The position numbers and the translations under genes are program-made. The notes under the pieces are model-generated. The model was not told where the DNA came from. It worked only from the letters and a program-made list of their open reading frames with translations, and did no database searches. Positions 6,662-11,077 of a stretch of 11,077 nt of DNA are shown piece after piece (the stretch's first letter is position 1; every line of letters starts with the position of its first letter). The stretch covers positions 1 to 11,077 of the forward strand of contig PXDP01000451.1 of NCBI GenBank assembly GCA_003565035.1, read 5' to 3'. The DNA comes from PVC group bacterium. GTDB taxonomy: Bacteria; Verrucomicrobiota; Kiritimatiellia; SS1-B-03-39; UBA6053.

Positions 6662-6690
6662 ATCATGGAGAAGTTTGGGCTGGGGGTCAA
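6662..6690 (-). promoter_or_regulatory. candidate promoter giving a leaderless GT-C mRNA
   Basis: TTGACC (6690-6685) and CATGAT (6667-6662) lie 17 bases apart on the minus strand, with five and four matches to consensus. The ATG of the GT-C gene at 6655 falls about 7 bases after the -10 box, where transcription would start. This would explain the missing ribosome binding site. It is supported by sequence pattern only. Confidence 0.35.
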
Positions 6691-6890
6691 GGTAAAATCG
6701 CCTGCCTGCGTTCACCGGGGGGCAGGGTGCGTCCGGGATACCGATGTACGCGGGTGAGATGCTGTTTTTGGCTGAAGCAAGACGCAGCAATCTGGCCGCA
6801 GTTGATCACGCGTTTGAGAGGAAGAGGACGCGCTCGGTTTTGAAGTCACGTCTACGCTCCGCTACGGCGCGGCGTATTCAGGTGGAAGAC

Positions 6891-6931
6891 CTTTTCGCCA
6901 GACCCCTTTGGTGGGGATGGAGGCGGAAAAG
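6891..6931 (-). terminator. terminator-like hairpin after the SGNH gene
   Basis: On the minus strand CTTTTC-C-GCC (6931-6922) pairs with GGCGAAAAG (6899-6891) with one bulged C. An inner CCCC/GGGG stem (6916-6913 with 6906-6903) extends it. It begins 8 bases after the SGNH stop. The sequence after it (GTCTTCC) has no U-run, so it may be an mRNA 3'-end or processing hairpin rather than a true intrinsic terminator. The rest of the 284-bp gap up to the GT-C start holds no gene I can support. Confidence 0.38.
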
Positions 6932-6939
6932 ACAATGTT

Positions 6940-9723
6940 TTATTCCGAAGCGTGCAACATCTCGCTTACGACGTGATCCACTGCTTTCGTGAGTGCCGGA
7001 TCCAGGATGTCAGCCAACAGGTGGTGGCCATAGGGCGCATAATGCGCAGTATCCCACCAGACCATACTGGTAGCCTCCACCTGGTTGATAATTTGCCGGG
7101 AATCGATCACGGGAACACCAAATTCATTGGCGATTTCAATATAGCCGTCGTAAAGTTCCTTGTCGGCCCTCAGGGGGGCTTCATGACTCATGGCTTCCAG
7201 GCAAAGGATAAATTGGATATTGTTGCGCTCGCAGGTTTCGAGTATGGCGCGGAGGGAGTTGAATAGGAGTTCGCGATGTTTTTTTTGAGACTCTGAATTC
7301 CTAAGTTGTATCAACCCGGCACTGTCATTCAGACCTATATCTGCAATCACGATGTCCGGATTAAATTGCAGGAGAATTTGGTCGAAGTAAATTTCCGCGC
7401 GGCTAATACCGGCACCGTTTACACCGGCGTTGTAAATATCCACAGGGTAGCCTTTATTTTGGAGCCGTTTTTCCAAAAGGGCGTCGTAGGTGGAGAAGGA
7501 GTCGGCCGCCCCGGAACCCCAGGCCTGGCTTCCTCCTATCGTGAAGACGCGGACGATTCCCGGATCTTTTTCGAGGCTGATTTTCTTTGGGCCGAATCGC
7601 TGTCTCCAAACATAGGTGCTGGCCCCGATAGCCCGGTTGTTGCTGTACCATGGGCCGCTGCCGATCTGGTTGTCGGATATAATTTCTCCTGGAGCCACTG
7701 CTGTTGATTTCGCGAACTTGTATTTCAGCGGGTTCTGGGCGGGAAGCAGGTCCCAGGTGAGAAGGAGACTCGCTACCAGCACCAACAGGAATACAATGTT
7801 GAAATAGAGGGGGGGGCTTTTCAGCTGTTTTCTGAAACCTGCCAGGGGAAATAAGAGTGCCAATGATGCGGTGAGCAGACCGATGTCGAGCCAGACGAAG
7901 CGAACCGTACCCAGAAATCCCCAACTCAGTGGATTCAAGAGGACGGCCCCGGTGAAATAAAGAGACAAGGGATAGAGCGCGAGCAGCGCGAAGCCGACCC
8001 TGTTTAGTCCCGTATACGTAGTGGTGACTCGAAGGAATAGCAGAAGAATCAGGAACGTAACGGCAAGAACGGGCAGGCTTGGGCCCTTCAAGGACAGCGT
8101 AATACCGGAATGAGATTGCAGCGGGCTTACCTCAAATCGGCTTACGGTCACGCTTGGCTCATAGGCCATAAGGCCGGTTTCGCCATATCCGAGCAACTCA
8201 ATACCGGGAAGAAAGCTGGTCGTCCCGTTGAGTTCGATTTCCACACCTTTCCCCGTTGCCCGCAGGCGGACGGTATTCAATTGGTTCGGGTGTAGGTCCC
8301 CCTCTACGTGAACAAAAGGGGCCGGTTGTTTGTGTACACCGAGTGAGAGTCCCCCAGGGGTATTCGGAACTGTGGAAAGGCGCAACAATCTTCGCTGGAG
8401 GGCCAACTCTTCTCCGCCGACATCCCCGCGCGTATAGAAGCCCTGCTGCTGGTAGATCAGATCGAGCGTTACTTCACCGCGGGGGGTAAATTCGACGAAG
8501 ATTTCCTGTTCCTGATAGGCTCTGTCGGGAACAAACAGCGGGTCTCCGGGAATCAGCTCCCGTGATGAATCAAGGGCATACGATGTGGACGGTTTGTCTC
8601 CGGGAATCAGGACCATTGCGTTTGGATCCACGTTTTGCATTCTGTTCCAAACGATTCGGGTTGCTCTGCCAAGCAGTTCCCCTTGTTTCAGTCCTGCATA
8701 TCCGGAGAGTCCCGCAAGGCCGACTGCAAGACCGATCAGAACAGGTTTCGAGAAGGTTGGGGTGTGGTCGCGGTTTTGGAGCCGAGCGAGGACGATCAGG
8801 CCTAAAAGTTCTCCAGTCAGTACCGTCAAGGGAATATGCAATCCCGACGAAGTGTTGAAGAATGCAAGGTTTCCGGCCAGCAGGATCGCGAATCCCAGTC
8901 CGTCACAGTGTATGAAGGCACGCCGTTTTTCCTTAGGCAACAACGAAGTCAGGGCGGCTGTACGCAGGAGTCGCAGCAGACTGTACAAAACGGCCATAGC
9001 TACTGCTGCTGAAAGTACACGGCGGTTTGCCAGGTCGGGCTTGAAGTCCTCCGAGATTTTCCAGGTCCTTGTCGGCTGACTCGGATTCATAAACGTCATA
9101 TCGACATCCCGTATGAGCACGGGGCTGCGAGCCCGGCCGGACCCCCGGAACCCGAAGTGCCCCCCGGCTCCCCGGTAAATGTGTGACCCCCGGAGTTGCT
9201 CATTTATATATAGCCGATAGGTATCATCTTCCCTTTCAATTCGGACATTGAACCATTCGGATGATTCCGTAACCGGGTTTGAAGGAAAAGGCGTATGACT
9301 TATCAGGTTCCCGTGGGGGTCGAATTCAAAAAAGCCGGATGGATAGCGCGTGGTACGGCTCATACGGATCCCCAGAAGAGCCAGATCTTTTTTCTGGAAC
9401 TGGAACCAGAGGTAAGTCCCATCGGACATCGCGGCCCTGCACTCAAGTGATGTCAGTTGGGTTTGGTCGTTTTCGGGTTGATAAAAAAGAAGTTCTTGGA
9501 ATCCTTGGTCCTGTCCGAGATCGATAATGCCGTTGTTGATGGGGCGAAACATCCATTCGTAGGTGTAGAAAACGAACTTACCCTGATCTTTCCCCACGAT
9601 CCAGTTGCTGTTACTGAACAAATGGTTGTTGCGGTGGACCCACCAGTTGCTTAGAAGTAGTGCCAGCAGAGTCGCCTGTAGAACATGTAGAAGGACAAGT
9701 CGAATGGGGGTTTCGAATTTCAT
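6940..9723 (-). CDS. multi-pass membrane SGNH hydrolase with two concanavalin-like modules (SxtL-like position)
   Basis: 927 residues from the ATG at 9723, which opens a membrane segment (about 8-28); upstream in-frame sequence overlaps the DUF5989 gene and is not used. Order: a beta-rich LamG-like module (about 40-212, with WFNVRIEREDDTYRLYINEQL and GGHFGFRGSG), three or four helices (about 237-345), a second similar module (about 395-533, with NTVRLRATGKGVEIELNG), four helices (about 549-659), then an SGNH hydrolase domain (about 721-910). All catalytic blocks are present: Ser732 in GGSQAWG, Gly767 in NAGVNG, Asn799 in DIGLNDS, and Asp891/His894 in WWDTAHY. SGNH enzymes of this kind remove or transfer acyl groups, often on glycans. 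The active domain follows the last helix, so it probably faces the periplasm. Gene order after the carbamoyltransferase and DUF5989 genes matches sxtL in saxitoxin loci. Substrate is unknown. There is no clear Shine-Dalgarno before the chosen start, and the 92-bp gap before it looks non-coding. Confidence 0.87.
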   Translation of the reverse strand: MKFETPIRLVLLHVLQATLLALLLSNWWVHRNNHLFSNSNWIVGKDQGKFVFYTYEWMFRPINNGIIDLGQDQGFQELLFYQPENDQTQLTSLECRAAMSDGTYLWFQFQKKDLALLGIRMSRTTRYPSGFFEFDPHGNLISHTPFPSNPVTESSEWFNVRIEREDDTYRLYINEQLRGSHIYRGAGGHFGFRGSGRARSPVLIRDVDMTFMNPSQPTRTWKISEDFKPDLANRRVLSAAVAMAVLYSLLRLLRTAALTSLLPKEKRRAFIHCDGLGFAILLAGNLAFFNTSSGLHIPLTVLTGELLGLIVLARLQNRDHTPTFSKPVLIGLAVGLAGLSGYAGLKQGELLGRATRIVWNRMQNVDPNAMVLIPGDKPSTSYALDSSRELIPGDPLFVPDRAYQEQEIFVEFTPRGEVTLDLIYQQQGFYTRGDVGGEELALQRRLLRLSTVPNTPGGLSLGVHKQPAPFVHVEGDLHPNQLNTVRLRATGKGVEIELNGTTSFLPGIELLGYGETGLMAYEPSVTVSRFEVSPLQSHSGITLSLKGPSLPVLAVTFLILLLFLRVTTTYTGLNRVGFALLALYPLSLYFTGAVLLNPLSWGFLGTVRFVWLDIGLLTASLALLFPLAGFRKQLKSPPLYFNIVFLLVLVASLLLTWDLLPAQNPLKYKFAKSTAVAPGEIISDNQIGSGPWYSNNRAIGASTYVWRQRFGPKKISLEKDPGIVRVFTIGGSQAWGSGAADSFSTYDALLEKRLQNKGYPVDIYNAGVNGAGISRAEIYFDQILLQFNPDIVIADIGLNDSAGLIQLRNSESQKKHRELLFNSLRAILETCERNNIQFILCLEAMSHEAPLRADKELYDGYIEIANEFGVPVIDSRQIINQVEATSMVWWDTAHYAPYGHHLLADILDPALTKAVDHVVSEMLHASE
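7809..7816. repeat. 8-base poly-G in the SGNH gene
   Basis: G8 on the plus strand, within the linker between the last helices of the SGNH protein (KSPPLYFN segment). It is shorter than the runs at 2160 and 3455 and is reported mainly as a spot where a base-count error would break the reading frame. Confidence 0.9.
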
Positions 9724-9815
9724 AGGTGACGCGAAGCAGTGAGTCGGGAGGTCCAAGGCGGGTGACAGATAGTGAGACTGGAGAACGTCGGGGCGTACGG
9801 ATGCGGAACCAGGCA

Positions 9816-9980
9816 CTAGAAAAGCGTGTAGATAAAGGGGGCCGCTCCCTGGGTTGCTGCAATCAGCAGGGCCAGCAAGGTCAATACCAAGAAAATTGGT
9901 ATAATCCACCACGCCTTGTTTTGCCAGGCGAAGTGACAGATTTCACAAAACATTTTTCCGAGATATTTTAAAAAACGCAT
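9816..9980 (-). CDS. DUF5989 (SxtK-like) one-helix membrane protein
   Basis: A 54-residue gene. It starts MRFLKYLGKMFCEICHFAWQ, continues NKAWWIIPIFLVLTLLALLI as one membrane helix (about 25-42), and ends ATQGAAPFIYTLF. The N-K-x-W-W-x-I-P start of the helix and the C-terminal APFIYTLF are the hallmarks of DUF5989, the family of SxtK from saxitoxin clusters, whose function is unknown. A good ribosome binding site (GGAG, six bases before the ATG) lies in the 12-base gap after the carbamoyltransferase stop, so the two are co-transcribed and probably made together. In other genomes this gene sits next to carbamoyltransferase and SGNH genes, as here, which suggests it helps the carbamoyltransferase act at the membrane (inference). 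The related SxtJ membrane protein usually found beside it has no room in this gap. Confidence 0.92.
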   Translation of the reverse strand: MRFLKYLGKMFCEICHFAWQNKAWWIIPIFLVLTLLALLIAATQGAAPFIYTLF

Positions 9981-9992
9981 AGGGTTCTCCGC

Positions 9993-11077
9993 TTAATCGA
10001 GGGCGTATTCTTGTTTCCAGTCCCTCTGGTCTTCCCACTCGGGTTGATCAGTTTTTTTAAATAAAAAGGAGCCAATCACCAGAAAATCCATTTCTGTGCG
10101 CATGAAGCAGCGATAAGCGTCGGATGGGGTGCAGACGATTGGTTCGCCGCGCACGTTGAATGAAGTGTTAATAATAATACCGAAACCGGTGAGATCTTCA
10201 AACGCTTTAATGAGATCGTAGTAGCGTCCATTGCGCTCCCGGGTCACCGACTGTAAGCGGGCGGAGTAGTCGACGTGCGTAATCGCGGGCAGGTCTGAGC
10301 GTGGCTGATTGATTACTTCCAGCATGTTATCTATCATTTCCCGCTTTTCTTCGATACAACGCTCTTTTTTTACCGGGGCCACCATTAACATGTACGGGGA
10401 CGGCTCACTGAACTCAAAAAAGTCCCCGGTACTTTCCTCGAGGTAAGAAGGGGCGAAAGGTCGGAAGGACTCACGGTATTTGATTTTAAGATTCATGACA
10501 CTTTGCATCTTCGGAGAGCGGGCATCTCCGATCACCGAACGTGCGCCCAGGGCGCGCGGCCCGAATTCCATACGTCCCTGATGCAGACCCACCACGTGTT
10601 CCTCCGCAAGAATACCGGCAATCGTCGGTGCCCATTTTTCCGTGGAAAGTCTGGTGGCCACATATTTTTTTTCCGAAATCCAGACCGCGACCTCCTCGTC
10701 ACTGAATTCCGGCCCCAGATAAGAACCCTTCATCCCGTCACGGGCACCATGCACAATTCGTTCCCGACTATAAATCTTGTGCCAAGCCAGCAAGGCCGCA
10801 CCGACCGCCCCACCAGCATCCCCCGCCGCCGGCTGGATCCACAGATCATCAAAAATCCCCTCACGCAAGAGGCGCCCGTTCGCCACGCAGTTCAGCGCTA
10901 CACCACCCGCCAGGCACAGGCGTCTCTCCCCCGTCATTTTTCTCGCATGCCGGGCCATGCTCAAGACGATATCTTCGGTAATAACCTGCACTGATCGCGC
11001 CAGATCCATTTCACGCTTCGTGATAGGCGATTCCGGATCACGCGCGGGACCACCAAACAACTCCGCAAATTTCCGAT
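9993..11077 (-). CDS. O-carbamoyltransferase (NodU/TobZ/SxtI family), C-terminal part
   Basis: 361 residues are visible; the reading frame is open to the window edge, so the N-terminal part (family length roughly 570-610) lies outside. Visible landmarks in order: FGGPARDPE and DLARSVQ; LCLAGGVALNCVANG; QPAAGDAGGAVGAALLA, which belongs to the Kae1-like nucleotide-binding half; EFGPRALGARSVIGD and FRPFAPS, which start the C-terminal carbamoyltransferase domain; HVDYSARLQSV; and IIINTSFNVRGEPIV. These enzymes use carbamoyl phosphate and ATP to make carbamoyl-adenylate, then transfer the carbamoyl group to a hydroxyl of a sugar or small molecule. The metal-binding and catalytic His residues of the N-terminal domain cannot be checked here. 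The DUF5989 gene starts 12 bases after the stop and the SGNH gene follows, the arrangement of sxtI with its partners. The acceptor is probably a glycan, given the downstream glycosyltransferase, but a small molecule is not excluded. Confidence 0.95.
   Translation of the reverse strand, partial: RKFAELFGGPARDPESPITKREMDLARSVQVITEDIVLSMARHARKMTGERRLCLAGGVALNCVANGRLLREGIFDDLWIQPAAGDAGGAVGAALLAWHKIYSRERIVHGARDGMKGSYLGPEFSDEEVAVWISEKKYVATRLSTEKWAPTIAGILAEEHVVGLHQGRMEFGPRALGARSVIGDARSPKMQSVMNLKIKYRESFRPFAPSYLEESTGDFFEFSEPSPYMLMVAPVKKERCIEEKREMIDNMLEVINQPRSDLPAITHVDYSARLQSVTRERNGRYYDLIKAFEDLTGFGIIINTSFNVRGEPIVCTPSDAYRCFMRTEMDFLVIGSFLFKKTDQPEWEDQRDWKQEYALD

Noticed and set aside
6656..6790. N-terminal extension of the GT-C protein from a TTG
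   Set aside because: It has no ribosome binding site at the TTG, unusual Pro/Cys-rich sequence unlike the family, and a promoter-like pair within the stretch. The ATG at 6655 is preferred, though not proven.
6852..6866. CTACG-CTCCG-CTACG short repeat in the gap before the GT-C gene
   Set aside because: It is only 15 bases, with no second copy in the window, so there is no basis to call a REP-type or mobile element.
9724..9912. N-terminal extension of the SGNH protein by 63 residues
   Set aside because: It overlaps the DUF5989 gene in another frame, and the extension does not look like a real protein segment. The Met at 9723 begins a normal membrane anchor.
10503..10994. Plus-strand open frame of 163 codons
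   Set aside because: It is antisense to the carbamoyltransferase, which shows clear motifs in this interval, and the product has composition typical of a shadow frame.
1..11077. CRISPR arrays, tRNA/rRNA genes, insertion sequences
   Set aside because: I saw no regularly spaced direct repeats, no tRNA-like cloverleaf or rRNA sequence, and no transposase motifs or flanking inverted repeats.

Overview
The window is a chromosomal stretch in which every gene I can support lies on the minus strand. The most likely source is a free-living Gram-negative bacterium of the PVC group (Verrucomicrobiota/Kiritimatiellota type). This rests on three things: a Trp/Phe-rich 'G-W-(I/L)-Y-S-x-x-(F/L)-G-W' repeat protein of a style I know from those phyla, a carbamoyltransferase-DUF5989-SGNH membrane-protein cluster, and a large GT-C glycosyltransferase. 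The assignment is an inference and could be wrong at phylum level.

Reading in the direction of transcription (right to left), the first block (about 11077-6940) is a surface-chemistry cassette. It holds the C-terminal part of a NodU/TobZ-type O-carbamoyltransferase, a 54-residue one-helix membrane protein of the DUF5989/SxtK type at 9816-9980, and a 927-residue membrane protein. That last protein has two concanavalin-like modules, about eight helices and a C-terminal SGNH hydrolase domain with all catalytic blocks present. The order matches the sxtI-(J)-K-L arrangement of the saxitoxin locus and of many polysaccharide loci, but with no SxtJ gene in the 12-bp gap where it is usually found. After a 284-bp gap comes a 786-residue multi-pass GT-C (GT39-like) glycosyltransferase with a large uncharacterised soluble tail (4295-6655). 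It has a promoter-like pair placed so that its mRNA could be leaderless. Together these genes suggest synthesis and carbamoyl or acyl decoration of an exported glycan.

The second block (about 4250-2200) is visibly more AT-rich. It carries two exported proteins of unknown function: a signal-peptide protein built of about nine short aromatic repeats, and a small lipoprotein. Both end in the same roughly 91-residue domain beginning FLWKP and ending NGA-x-R-x-T. They are separated by a good intrinsic terminator and a promoter-like site.

The third block (2200-1) holds a PqqD-like (RRE fold) protein, a circularly permuted ATP-grasp enzyme, and the start of an alpha-E (DUF403) protein that overlaps the ATP-grasp gene by 4 bp (ATGA) and continues off the window. 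ATP-grasp plus alpha-E is a recurrent predicted peptide-ligation pair. The RRE-like neighbour makes a peptide-modifying function more attractive, but this is unproven.

Two long homopolymers sit at functionally sensitive points: a 13-G run at the 5' end of the PqqD-like gene and a 10-C run inside the aromatic-repeat gene. Both are candidates for slipped-strand switching, or for sequencing error.
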